Origin: Diabrotica undecimpunctata
Lineage: Eukaryota > Arthropoda > Insecta > Coleoptera > Chrysomelidae
Assembly: GCF_040954645.1 (NCBI RefSeq)
Contig: NC_092807.1
Location: 5,229,187-5,293,186, forward strand
Reading direction: 5' to 3'
Length of the DNA stretch: 64,000 nucleotides
Shown here: positions 19,435 to 29,826 of the stretch, piece after piece
How positions within the stretch are numbered: the stretch's first letter is position 1
Layout of the letters: every line of letters begins with the position of its first letter
Position numbers and translations under genes: made by a program
Notes under the pieces: model-generated
The model's database searches: none
Seen by the model: the letters and a program-made list of their open reading frames with translations, nothing else
Told to the model about the DNA's origin: nothing

Positions 19435-21786
19435 TGGATAAAACACACTTGATCTACACTGCCTTCCCTAGCTCAACCGTTTCCATCTCTCTCTCTGTTG
19501 TCCCTTTCTCCATCGTTTAGGTATCTCTTACTCATGGCGTCCTCTTTTCCTCCTTCCTACGGGGCTCCATTCGGTTATTCTCTTTATCCATCTGTTGTCG
19601 CTAGTTCTTCTTACATGTCCATACCACTTTTTTGTTCTATATATGTTAGTATGTCTGCTTCTATTGATGTTCTTTGCTTTATTTCGTCATTACTTCTCCT
19701 ATCCATTTTTGTTACTCTGCAGCATCTTCGCAGGCATTCCATCCCTGTTGCTACTCTTACTGCTGTTTTTCTTGTTTATAATCAAATTTTCAGCCCCATA
19801 TGTCATAATACTTCTCACTGATGTTTTAAAAATCTGTGTTTTTGTCTTCATATTTAGGTGTCTATCCCACCATACTGAGTTAAGTTGTCGGATTGCTGTT
19901 CTTGTTTGTCCTAATCTTTGCTTAATTTCTTCCTCTGTTGTTGCCTTTTTCGTGATTATAAACCCCAAGTATTTGAATTTATCCTTTCCTTTGATTGTTA
20001 CGTTGTCGTCAATCAGTAGATCTTCTATGTCTTCTTCACTTGTAGATAGGAACTCTGTTTTCGGGAGGTTAATTTCTAGGCCAGCCTTGGTATATTCTTC
20101 TTGTAGTTTCTTTATCACGTAACTGAGGTCTTCTTGGTATTGTGTAATCACTACTTGATCGTCTGCAAAGGTTAACGTATATACATATTCGTTTCGTACC
20201 GGTACTCCCATACCCTCTCATTTTCTTTTCCATGTAGTCAAGGCTTTCTCTAAGTATATTTTGAATAGGGCTGGAGATGTGGAACAACCCTGCAGGAGCC
20301 CTTTTGTTGTGGTGAAGTCTCCTATGATTCTTATTTCCATTTTAATGGACACTTTATTTTCTTTATACAGAGCTTTTGTAGCTTCTATGAGTTCCGTCTG
20401 TATTTCTAATTTGTACATTGCCTCCCATAGTTCTGACCTTGGTACAATGTCATACGACTTTTTTAGGTCCACAAATGGACCTATGGAAATTTGCTTTATT
20501 CTTTTCCAACAGTTGTTAAAGTGTGTATATGTGGTCTATGCATGATCTTCATGCCATGAAGCCTGCCCGATCCTCCCCGATTTTCGCTTGCTCTATCTTT
20601 TCTCGCAGTATTTTCCCATATAATCTTCCTATTTATGATATTACGATTATGTCTCTGTAGTTTTCGCATCGTTTTCTATCTTCTCTCTTAAATATAGATG
20701 TCATATATGCCTCCGTCCATTCCTTTGGAAGCTGTTTTCCGTTTATGGCTTTCTGAAATATCCATTTTATCATCCGGTGTAATTTTTTTAAGCCGTAAGC
20801 TCAGATGAATTGCCTCCAGGTCCCGGTGCTTTTTTATTTTTGATTGGTTTTATGGCCGTTCTTATTTCCCTGTTATTTCTATTTCTTGTTGTGGGGATCT
20901 GCTTCGTCTTCGCCTGTTTTCTTTTCCAATGAATTGTGGTCTTTGTTCTGTTAACAGTTCCTTGTAATAGTCCATTCATTCTTTGTCCTGTATATTTCCC
21001 AATTTCATTTTTTCTTTTGAGTTTTGTTCCAATCCTCCAGTACTTTCCATGACTCCGAAGTTCTTGTACCTCCTATGTATGTTTCAATATTTAAGCAGGT
21101 TCTTTCCCATTCTTCATTCTTTTGTTGTGTTATTTGTTTGTTCACTTCTCTATCTTTTTCTCTATATTCTTTATAAACTTCATCGTTGTTTGTAGTCAGT
21201 CATTTTCTGTATAGTTGCTTTTTTTCTTCAATTATTCTTTTTGTTGGTTCATTTATTTCATAATAGTGCTGTTTATTTGTTATATGTTCTTTCTCTCCAA
21301 GGGCTTTGAATGCTGCTTGTTTTATACTCGCCTTTATATGCTCGTATATTTCTTCGATGTTGCCGTATCTGAATTCTATTAATTTTTGGTCTAGAGGTTG
21401 TTTGTATAGTTCTCTTATAGATTGTTCTTGGAGTAGTTTTATATTGTATTGTTTTTCTCTTATAGTGTTCAACGGTTCTGCTGTAGAGGGTGTCTTGTTA
21501 TGTTTCCAATTAATCCCCATTTTTGCTGTCAGTAGTTTATGGTCAGTTCCACTTTCTGCTCCTCCTCTGACTCTCACATCTTTTATCCTTATTGTGGTAT
21601 CTTGTTTGACTATTATTATCGATTTCAGCTTTCGTGTTTCTTGTGTCCATGTATATTTAATGTCTGAAGAATCCTTTGTGATTTTTAGGTTGTTTAGTTC
21701 GCATAATTCAATCAGACGTTTTCCGTTATCGTTTGGTTCCATCCTCTTCAAATCTCCCCACTACTTTATCGTTTTCTTTCCATCTG
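19435..21786 (-). pseudogene. LINE: endonuclease C-terminus, RT and 3' domain
   Basis: Order on the minus strand: endonuclease end (DGKENDKVVGRF, DNGKRLIELCELNNLKIT, YTWTQETRKLKSI, GTDHKLLTAKM; 21520-21790), linker (IEEIYEHIKASIKQAAFKAL), RT start (KNKKAPGPGGNSSEL; 20800), motif A (FVDLKKSYDIVPR; 20440), motif B (KGLLQGCSTSPALF; 20290), motif C (VYTLTFADDQVVI; 20170), thumb (YLGFIITKKATTEEEI, RSIMTYGAE) and 3' domain (WYGHVRR, RITEWSPVGRRKRGR; 19530-19590). Frameshifts separate these blocks. The catalytic Asp pair appears as FADD rather than YADD. No apurinic-endonuclease N-terminus remains. Confidence 0.85.
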
Positions 21787-21830
21787 GTTCTGCTAAGATC
21801 GCCAATCTTCGAAAGGAGACGGCACAATAA
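21787..21830 (+). pseudogene. extreme 3' tail of a LINE
   Basis: IANLRKETAQ followed by a stop and 'gaggaagaat', essentially the last 40 bases of the LINE at 54089-54552 (IANLRKETAQ, 'gagaagaagat'). It abuts the 5' end of the antisense LINE at 21786. Confidence 0.7.
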
Positions 21831-22689
21831 GAGGAAGAATACTATTTGACGCGAAAACCATAAATGAAACTAACGTAAACTTCAAAGATTCATACAGCTA
21901 GGCACTTATTTCTATAAGCTTCACCCACATTTCCGCCATTTTTGGATTTCGGAAAAACCCGTCCAACTAAAAGTGTTTGTTTGTTTCATTTTGTTTGTAT
22001 ATTAGGGTTTCTAATTGTTTACCAGTTTACCTAAATTAAATATTATTACAGTACCATGTATACCTACGTCCAAAATGATTCAAAGAAATAGGTTTTATTT
22101 TTCGGGAAATTTTATGCAGATATAGGTATGCAATTTCTTGTAAAAATTTGAAATTTATGCAAAATATGCCAGATATGCAAAAAATGCATTTTCCATATAT
22201 TCCGGTCTCTAGTTATAATTTAAAAAATAAACCAAATTGCCTTAACCTATCACTTCAATTAACTTCACTACATTTTCCCGATGACAAATTCATTAACGAA
22301 CATTTAAATCCGTATATTTTGTTGTTTTAGTTTGACTAATTTGTTGTTAATTTATGGAGTTAATTGTAGCTATTTTACCTCAATTATAAAACATACAAAA
22401 TGTCAGAAAATTGTAATAATTATGTTAATTGCTGACAGAGCCTGGGAACACCAAGGCATATGCATAATGATATGGCATTAGCAATAAATATTTAATATTG
22501 TCGTTTGTATTAACGACCAATTATTTAAATTGCGATTTTAAGGTGCATTACAGGTAAGTGGTACTTAAGAATTGTGAATAATACAATAAAATCAACGTTT
22601 ATGGCTTACTTACTCGCTGGTGCTGACATCCCTTAAAAGGATTTTGTTACGTATATAAGGTATTTATTGCACCATACCATTGTGGAATG
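21831..22689. other. no gene recognised
   Basis: A+T-rich spacer. A local run of 'tatgcaaaatatgc'-like repeats at 22120-22190 gives short-period texture but no defined element. Confidence 0.4.
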
Positions 22690-22863
22690 AATTGGTTTAT
22701 GTAGATTATGATATAGATGAAATCTACATTTCTAACAAATTTTGTAGTTACAGTTTCATTTAAATTTTGGATAGACACAACACATAATTTGATTAGTTTT
22801 GTAGCCGTTAGCCATGAGCCAATTGTTGAAAGTGTCGATTTTGCAACGCAAATATTGTCTAAA
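22690..22863 (-). pseudogene. Jockey-like RT fragment (post-motif C)
   Basis: On the minus strand: QYLRCKIDTFNNWLMANGYK, then after a shift CVVSIQNLN. This fits the segment just after the YADD motif of Jockey-type RTs (helix, then NWL..NG.K). It is cut exactly at the TA target of the Tc1 element that follows. Confidence 0.55.
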
Positions 22864-22865
22864 TA

Positions 22866-24458
22866 CACTCATGGACAAAAATATCGAATATTTTGGAATT
22901 TTCAAATTTTTGTTTTTTGAAAATAAATTCTGGTCAACCAAGTAGATTATTGTAAAATAGAGTTTATTTTAACAATGTTTAATGAAAAATTTTAAGTTTT
23001 TATGCGGAGAAAATTGTGAAAAAAATAAATGTTTAATATTAGGTAAATAAGGTTATTTTACTCTAAACTTAAATGGTAATTTAAATTGCTTAAACAAGTG
23101 GTTTAAACTGAAAGAAGTGCATGATCAGTAACGAGTATTCCCCCTCTAGCTCTTATTACTGATTGCATCTTTCTCAGCATGCTTGCCAGTACATTTTGGA
23201 CATATTATCCTTGGAAAATTGCATTCCATTCATTCTGTGCAGCAAGCCGAAGCTGCTCTATCGTATTTGGAACGGGATTTCTTTGTTGTATGCTGCGTTT
23301 TAGGTGATCCCACATGTCCTCTATTGGATTTAAATCCGGGCTAGATAAGGTCCAATCTGCGAATTTGGACCTCATCAAGATAATTACTCACTATGACAGC
23401 GGCATGTGGTCGAGCATTATCGTGCATTAACGTGAATCTTTCATATCCAATGTAACCAACATATAACAAAACATCATCTTGCAGGATGTTTTAAACGTAA
23501 GAATGACCAGTCATCCATCCAATCAGTTCCACAAGTGCGGTACGTACCTTCCAACTAATACCTTCCCAAAGAATTATGCCATCAACTCCAAAACTAATGG
23601 TCTGGGCGAGACTGCAGCTGGCGAATCGTTCTCCAACTCTTCTGTAGACGTAATTTTGACCATCTGGCTTCCATAATAGGATTCTGGTCTCATCAGTGAA
23701 AACAACGTTTTTCCAGTTGTCGAGATTCCACTAAATATTCCACTAAATTCTTGCAAATTCCAAACGACGAGCTTTATGATTTTGGAGAAAGCGTGGAACT
23801 TTGGTGGAGCGTCTGGGCTTTAAGTTTGCTTCTTTTGATCTTCGTCTAACTGTTTGTGAACTCGCATTAACTTGTCTAACATTTAATAGCTTATTTTTGA
23901 GGTGCATCGAAGTCAATGAACGATTTCGTGTAGAATTTAGAACCAAAAAACGGTCATCAAATGCGGTTGTGCACCTTAGGCGTCCTTGACCAGACCTTCG
24001 TACAAAATTTCCTGTTTCGCGGTACCTTTTTAGAGTATTTGAAACTATAGATTCAGTTCTGCTGAGACGTCGTGCGATACCTTTTTGTGCATATCCTTCC
24101 TCGTACAAAATTACAATATGCGCTACTTGGACTTCATCGCAGTACCGAATTGGTGGGATACTTGTTTTAAACTTAGTTAAATCAAAACAATATTTAATTA
24201 AACTTAATAAATTAAACTAAAAATAACCGAATTAGTATGATTTTTCCTTTACGTGAAGAAGGATTTTTATGACAAAATGTACAAATGACACTAACCACTG
24301 AATAAACGTCAAAATAAACATCAAAATATTTCAAACCAGTTGAGTACATCAGCCTACTATATGAGTATTATCAGTAATCTAAAATTATTTTGAAATAATA
24401 GTGACTACAGAAAAAAATGGAAAATTCCAAAATATTCGATATTTTTGTCCATGAGTGT
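22866..24458 (-). mobile_element. Tc1-like transposon with 38-bp TIRs
   Basis: Begins CACTCATGGACAAAAATATC and ends with its inverse, and TA flanks both sides (22864-22865 and 24459-24460). The TIR continues GAATATTTTGGAATTTTC in both arms. Total length is 1593 bp, typical for Tc1. It encodes one transposase on the minus strand. A second, split copy of the same family lies at 55548-59013. Confidence 0.92.
23140..24150 (-). pseudogene. Tc1 transposase (DD34E type)
   Basis: N-terminal paired-like HTH: YEEGYAQKGIARRLSRTESI, then RRSGQGRLRCTTAFDDRFLV and KPRRSTKVPRFLQNHKARRL. The catalytic part follows in another frame: VFTDETRILLWKPDGQNYVY (first Asp, about 23690), LMHDNARPHAAVIVSNYLDE (second Asp, about 23425), SPDLNPIEDMWDHLKR (Glu, about 23325). 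The start region (PPIRYCDE.QVAHIV) is shifted relative to the HTH frame, and an in-frame stop lies near 23490. All three acidic residues survive, but the frame does not. Confidence 0.88.
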
Positions 24459-24462
24459 AATA

Positions 24463-24890
24463 TTAAAATATTGAAATATTTATATTCTAATTAGTCTAGG
24501 GACTAGTTAAGGGCCACCGTGGCCTTTTCAATTCTGATAGGTCCAGCTAAGCTTTTTTTATATAATTTTTTCTGCTGATTACGAATTTGGAGGGTGGGTT
24601 TCAATCCGAGTGTTAAAACATTGTTATTAACAATTTAATTGTTTATAAGGATCTAACTCGTAAACTAAAATAGCTAGAACATTTTTTTAATCAAATTTGT
24701 TTCTTGAAAAAAAAAATCCAAGAAAATGGCGCTTCCAACCTTAGCAATTAGCACTTTTTTCAAAAAATCTTATAAACAAATTCAATTTCGCAAATTTTTA
24801 AATGTGATTGAAAAAATGACATTGGAAGTTCATCTTGGAGATATTTATGGACACCTTATACATTTTACAGAAAACCTATGGTTTAAAAAC
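24463..24890. other. no gene recognised
   Basis: A+T-rich. The open frame at 24726-24941 has no motif and overlaps the LINE fragment at its end. Confidence 0.4.
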
Positions 24891-24894
24891 TTTA

Positions 24895-25190
24895 AGACCT
24901 TCAATGGCTGTCAGACCATTTTCCATACTCTTCTGTCATAAGTTGTTGCCTCTTTTAAGTTCCATGCTGTCATTGCTTCATCGATATCATGTCGTCAACT
25001 TCTTCGAGGTCATCCTTCTCTTTCTTTCTTAGGGGAAATACATTAATATCCTCTTTACGTGTCCTAGACATGTCAACTGTCTTTTCTCAATCTCCTCGCC
25101 TATGTTACAATCTAGCTTCATATTATATGGTATTAGCTCGTTTCTGATCCTTTCTAGTTTTGATTTACCACAACTTCGTCTTAACTAATC
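24895..25190 (-). pseudogene. LINE 3'-terminal domain fragment
   Basis: Minus strand: IRNELIPYNMKLDC, EIEKRQLTCLGHVKRI, then AMTAWNLKEATTYDRRVWKM. The RRQL.W.GHV.RM and W...A.DR..W pattern is the C-terminal end of several LINE families. Stops and frame changes are present. Confidence 0.6.
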
Positions 25191-25430
25191 CATCTCTGTC
25201 GTCTCAGTACAGCTGAAATAGTGCGTAAATCTTTCTCATTCTTTGATTTGATATATGACAACATATTTTTTGACTTTTATATTTGTAAATAACTAAAATG
25301 CTCCTAAGAAACTAAAAGGTCAATAATTTCAGAATGTAATTTAATTTCATTATTCAATTTGAATTTAGAAAAAGCCATTTTACTATTTACCAAGTGCACA
25401 GAATAACTAATGCTTTGAAATGGCACTAGG

Positions 25431-25596
25431 AGAAAAAGAAGTTGGCACGACCATCTTTCTGGATGTTATCCAAAATTTTGACAATGTATGGCATAAAGGA
25501 TTAATACATAAACTAATCTATTACCTACCAGAAGAGTACTTACTACTCCTAGGATAGTATATATCAGACAGATGCTTCAGAATCAAAGAGATAGAG
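25431..25596 (+). pseudogene. Jockey RT fragment, left of hAT insertion
   Basis: Encodes TTIFLDVIQNFDNVWHKGLI (motif A, Asp in LDV), LIYYLPEEYLLLLG, YISDRCFRIKE. It continues, after the hAT element, at 28407 with YSDLRQIRATILQESVFGSV, the Jockey motif B region. The hAT target duplication sits exactly at the break. Confidence 0.85.
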
Positions 25597-25789
25597 CAGT
25601 GTGGTCCAACCTTTTAGAAGTTGCGGCCGTATTAAATTTGAAATTGTTATGAAGGGCCAGAGAACTCGACTGGTTCAAAAAAAGTTTATTTTAAAAAATT
25701 ATATACAAACGAAATATTATTTACAAGTATTTTATTATGGTTTACAATTTACATGTTATGTTTAAAATTTAACATAAAATAAAAAATCA

Positions 25790-27386
25790 ATGGGATATTT
25801 GAGGCAAGCGTTTATCCTCTAACTTTTGCACATCTATATCTATACTAGTCGTAGTGAGTCTAATACACGCTTCCAGAGAATCATTTTCCATGCGATTACG
25901 TGTTTAAGATTTAATAAGCTTCAAAGCAGAAAATGTACTTTCACATATATACGTACTACCAAACATTGAATATAGTTTCAACGCAATGTTACTAAGTTTA
26001 GGACAACGATCCTTGGAGACTAACTTCCAAAAGGTACTAATGTCTTCATTTTTCTGTGCTTGAAAAAATGAATCGGACTGTAGTTCGCACAGCTCTAATT
26101 GGTATTCTGCTGATTGGTTCTGGATGTTGACTCCCATTGGATTGTAAAAAAGCTCAAGATCGGGTTTTAGTGCATCAAATTCCGAAAACCTTTCATCGAA
26201 TTTTTTTTTTATTTCTGTAAGAACTTTTGCAAACGTCGAGAAATCGACCATGGTTTCTTCTTGATTTATTTCGAAACACGTAAGAAAATGTGTGAGGTCG
26301 TTTATTTTCTTGCAGTTTTCGAAAAGATCAAGGTTTTTGCGAAATGTCTCAATTTGACCAACTAACTGTGATACGGTCTTATTTTTCCCATGTAGTTGTA
26401 GGTTTAATGTGTTCAAGTCAGAGGTTTTGTCTATTAGAAACTCCAGTTCATGAAGAAATGTTTTGTTCTTAAGCTTTGTTATAAATACGCCCGTATGATG
26501 CATCTAACAAAAATTAATAGCTGATTTTTGTCAGTAATATCAACAGATTTGTCCAGGGCTAAGGCGTAGTACAAACAATCACGAACTGTGTCGACCATTT
26601 TTTTAAATACATGAGTATTCAGCTCATCAACTCCTCTAGATACAGTTTGATGGGAAACTGAAACACATTCAAAATTTTTGGCCATCTTTTCATCTCCAAA
26701 AGATCGCGCCATTTTAACGGCACACCGCTTGATCATTTTTCCATCTCTAAATGCTTTTTTACTTTTGACAAGCTCTAAACATACTTCTTATGATGCTGCC
26801 AAGCTTGATGATTGAACATCTGTCGGTTTTGTAAATAGAGATTTTTGTTTATTAAATTTAGCTTTAAGTTCTTTTACAAAAATTACAAAATATACCAGGA
26901 TTCGGATATTATAACATTCTGAAATGTAGACAGAATGGAAGAAGGCGAAATAGCAAACAAAATATTCAAACAGATGCCACTAGGAAAAAGAACAAGAGGA
27001 AGACCGAAGCTGCTGAGATACTTAGAACAAATAGAAAATGATATAACAACCTTAAAAATAAAAAACTGGAGAAAAAAATCACGAAACAGATCAGAATGGG
27101 GAAGAATCCTAGAACAGACCAAGACCCAAAAAGGGTTGTCGAGCCAGTGATGATGATGATCTTTTACAAGAGTATTGTGAGCTTCACCTTGATATTTGTC
27201 GTATTTTGTTTTGTGCTGGGTTTCATAATGCTTACTAATATTGTATTCTTTTGATACCGCGAGTACTTCACAACAAATAATGCACTGAGGTTTGCCTTTT
27301 AAGTCGATGAAGAAATATTGATTTTCTCATTTTTCTTGGAACGTACGATTCTCTTCGAAAATTTTGCGTTTTTTGGCACTACTCAT
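25790..27386 (-). pseudogene. hAT transposase (BED finger, GTF2IRD2-like)
   Basis: Start MSSAKKRKIFEENR at 27386. A BED-type zinc finger follows (CIICCEVLAV...HYETQHK, two Cys and two His). Then comes KELKAKFNKQKSLF across a LINE insertion, the catalytic region (AKNFECVSVSHQTVSRGVDE, YYALALDKSVDITDKNQLLI, Asp in ALDKSVD), and the C-terminal dimerisation block (CPKLSNIALKLYSMFGSTYI, CESTFSALKLIKS), with the tail ending QISH at 25791. In-frame stops occur (TGA in FQEK.ENQ, where a Trp is expected; also in AAS.E and LIKS.TRN), plus one frame change near 26490. Inactive. Confidence 0.88.
26880..27159 (+). mobile_element. 5'-truncated LINE inserted in the hAT gene
   Basis: Flanked by TCTTTTACAA (26870-26879 and 27160-27169). 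Encodes IANKIFKQMPLGKRTRGRPK, LKIKNWRKKSRNRSEWGRIL and EQTKTQKGL, then a (GAT)n tail. Removing it restores the hAT sequence ...AHNTLVKELKAKFNK. This is a 280-bp LINE 3' end, related to those at 14973-15373 and 40616-41522. Confidence 0.88.
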
Positions 27387-27591
27387 GTACTCATTCTAAA
27401 TTTAACATTCAATTTATTCACCACTCTTAATTCAATACGACACGTGCAACTGACTGAAGCTCAAGGTTAACTACTTTCTTAAGATTAGGGAAACTTAGAC
27501 AGGTAAAAGTTATCAATGGCAATATTTTTGAAATGTGTTTGCGGGGGCCGCAGTTGAACGAGCCTCGGGCCGCATGCGGCCCGCGTGCCTG

Positions 27592-28380
27592 GGGTCGTAT
27601 TTTCGAATTCATTCGAGCATATTTCGCATACGAAATTAGAAGAAATTCGCTTGAAATCCAAATTTTGTGTATTTTCGAACACTGCGTGTACGAATTTTTT
27701 CGTATACGGCGACTCGAATGGGTCTGAACCATTCGAATATCGATGCTCGTATACGATTAAAGTAATTGTTATTTCATTTGTCATTGGGCCCGTGAAAGTC
27801 AGATAAGATTTCTGCTGATCGTTTTTAATCGTTGTTGTATACAATATTTTTACATTGAACTTTGTTTTCAATAGCTGGTTTAAATAATTTTTCAAAGAAA
27901 GAGATATAGTTAATGCCCTTGTAGAGGCGGAAATATTAGCGGAACAGAGAGGTAGAGTTTACCATCCCTTTCTTAACCTTCTAGAGAACTATTCTAATGT
28001 ACAATTTCAAAAATTGTACAGATTAACAAATCCCCTCACAATGAAGTTGATAGGATTAAATGGCTCTTTTTTTGTTCGGCCGACACTGAACTACCATATT
28101 TCATGCCCTTTTTTACTCCTTTGAGCTAATTTACAAGAAACGAATTGTTTTAGATGACAAAACCGTAAAATATGTTAAGTAAAACTGCCAATTATTCTTC
28201 TTTTTTTTTATTTGAGTTTTACTTGTTCGAATGTGCAGTGTTGCCGGTGCAAATTCTTCTCGTATACGTATAACATTTCGAAGGACGTTCAAAAATACAC
28301 ATTCAGATTCGTACACGAAATTTTTCAGTCGAGTTTACTCGTATACGAAAAAATTCGATTGAATTCGAAAATACGACCCC
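27592..28380. mobile_element. non-coding TIR element inside the hAT right arm
   Basis: Begins GGGGTCGTATTTTCGAATTC and ends GAATTCGAAAATACGACCCC. CCTG precedes and follows, giving a probable 4-5 bp duplication. The body is dominated by 'ttcg.atacgaa' motifs in both orientations (27600-27760 and 28240-28370). No transposase is present. The 136-codon antisense frame at 27485-27895 crosses its boundary and is not a gene. Superfamily is unresolved. Confidence 0.75.
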
Positions 28381-28406
28381 TGAGGTTGGAACACACTGAG
28401 GTAGAG

Positions 28407-28582
28407 TATACTCTGATTTGAGACAAATTAGAGCTACCATTTTACAAGAAAGTGTCTTTGGATCAGTTCTGTATATCTTAAACACCAGAGGCCCCACTCA
28501 TCTGAATTAATATACTACTGCCACATTTGCTGATGACATGGCCATTACCTCAATTGAGCATAATCATAAAGAAGCAGTCGCA
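28407..28582 (+). pseudogene. Jockey RT fragment, right of hAT insertion
   Basis: Encodes VYSDLRQIRATILQESVFGS, VLYILNTRGPTHLN, TTATFADDMAITSIEHNHKE: Jockey motif B (degenerate PQGS, here LQES) and motif C (FADD). It is the continuation of 25431-25596. An in-frame stop follows THLN. Confidence 0.85.
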
Positions 28583-28640
28583 CTCTGATTTGAGACGAAT
28601 TAGACCTAGTACGCTGTTCTAAAAGGAAATCAGATAGTAA
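28583..28640 (+). pseudogene. second Jockey copy, first piece
   Basis: CTCTGATTTGAGACGAATTA repeats the YSDLRRIR codons seen 165 bp upstream, directly after the first copy's EAV codons. The reading continues beyond the LINE at 28640-29745 with ASVLQESVLGSILYI (29749-29795) and beyond the MULE at 31642. Two related Jockey segments thus lie head to tail. Confidence 0.65.
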
Positions 28641-29745
28641 AATAAGTCTATATACTGAAACGCTGCTGTATCAAAGAAGACAAATGAGAAGCGATAAGAA
28701 TGAGGACAGTCACACTCTAAGAGAAATGAATAAAACTGTTTCGAAGGCAATCAGGAGAGATTTACGAAAATTTAAAACCGATAATATTAAACGCACTATA
28801 GAGGAAAATAATAGCCTAAAAGTTCTACGTAGAAAGCTAACGAATGGGAAATGCGAAATCCAAAAATTAAGAAACAAGCAAAATGAAATAATATCACGTA
28901 GAGACGAGTTAATACAGGTCGTCGAAGAGTTCTACGAGGAATTATATGTAAGTAGACGAGAAGATGGAGGAGATTATTAAATAAATTAAGGAAACTGTTT
29001 AATCTATGTCTGCATCAAAGAGAGGTGCCCAAAGAATAGAACAATGATATAATCATCCTTTTGCATAAAAAAGGAGATAGAACGGACCTAGAAAATTATA
29101 GACCTATTAGCCTGTTGAACCACATCGCGCTTCACTAAGTTATTGACATCAAGATTGAAGAAAAAATTAGATTTCTACCAACCGAGAGCAGGCAGGATTC
29201 CGTTCAAATGATGGTACCAATGATCACCTCCATACAGTAAAGACACTGTTTGAAAAATCTATAGAATACAACAAACCTCTTGTCCTCATTCTCATATATT
29301 TTCATAAAGCGTTCGACACGATCGAAATAGACAGCCTTATAGAAGCAATGAATACCAGCAGGATTGACCATAGTATAAATATAATGGTCTATGCTGGGAG
29401 TGACGTTGTGGGACCGAATAAGAAACGAAGATCTGCAAAGAAAGACGAGTATTGCTGATATTGTGAAATGCATAGCGGAACTGAAATGGAACTGGGCAGG
29501 CCATATAGCGAGAATACACGACTCACGATGGACGAGCGAAATTACAAATTGGAGGCCAAGAGCAGACAAACGTAGTAGAGAAAGACCACCTACACGTTGG
29601 GCTAACGATATCAGGCGTATCACCAAAAATTGGCAACAAAGATCACAAAATCGTAAAGAATGGAGGAGTTTAACTGTTTAAGGGAGTCCTATGTCCAGCA
29701 CTGGACGTGATAAATGAAGTCTGCATAATGATGATGACGATGAGA
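28640..29745 (+). pseudogene. LINE with internal deletion of the RT core
   Basis: Linker region (LKVLRRKLTNGKCEIQKLRN, VVEEFYEELYVSR; 28800-28960), RT start (ILLHKKGDRTDLENYRPISL; 29050-29115), a battered motif A zone (29200-29370), then a jump at about 29385 to the 3' domain (GVTLWDRIRNEDLQRKTSIA, LKWNWAGHIARI, TNWRPRADKRSRERPPTRWA). A (GATGATGACGATGA) tail follows. Motifs B and C are missing. It is inserted in the Jockey copy, whose codons occur on both sides in similar form (cctagtacgctg and gctagtgtccta). Confidence 0.8.
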
Positions 29746-29826
29746 GCTAGTGTCCTACAAGAAAGTGTTCTTGGATCAATTCTGTACATTAAACATCGAA
29801 GATCCCCCCAAACCATATCAAAATAC
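29746..29826 (+). pseudogene. second Jockey copy, middle piece
   Basis: ASVLQESVLGSILYIKHRRS, homologous to ATILQESVFGSVLYILNTRG at 28440-28490. It ends at the MULE insertion; the last eight bases CAAAATAC are the MULE target duplication. Confidence 0.7.

Larger units (their letters stand above)
25597..28398 (-). mobile_element. hAT transposon with 8-bp target duplication
   Basis: Starts CAGTGTGGTCCAACCTTTT and ends with AGGTTGGAACACACTG, inverted ends of hAT type. It is flanked by AGATAGAG (25589-25596) and AGGTAGAG (28399-28406), an 8-bp duplication with one change. It contains a GTF2IRD2/ZBED-like transposase on the minus strand and two later insertions: a LINE (26880-27159) and a non-coding TIR element (27592-28380). 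Without these it would be about 1.7 kb. Confidence 0.88.

Noticed and set aside
19498..20545. plus-strand frames of 94-175 codons rich in Ser/Phe/Leu that look like membrane proteins
   Set aside because: Antisense of the LINE at 19435-21786, whose sense strand carries FADD and other RT motifs.
21306..21830. 174-codon plus-strand frame
   Set aside because: Mostly antisense to the LINE endonuclease/linker; only its last 11 codons match a real (other) LINE tail.
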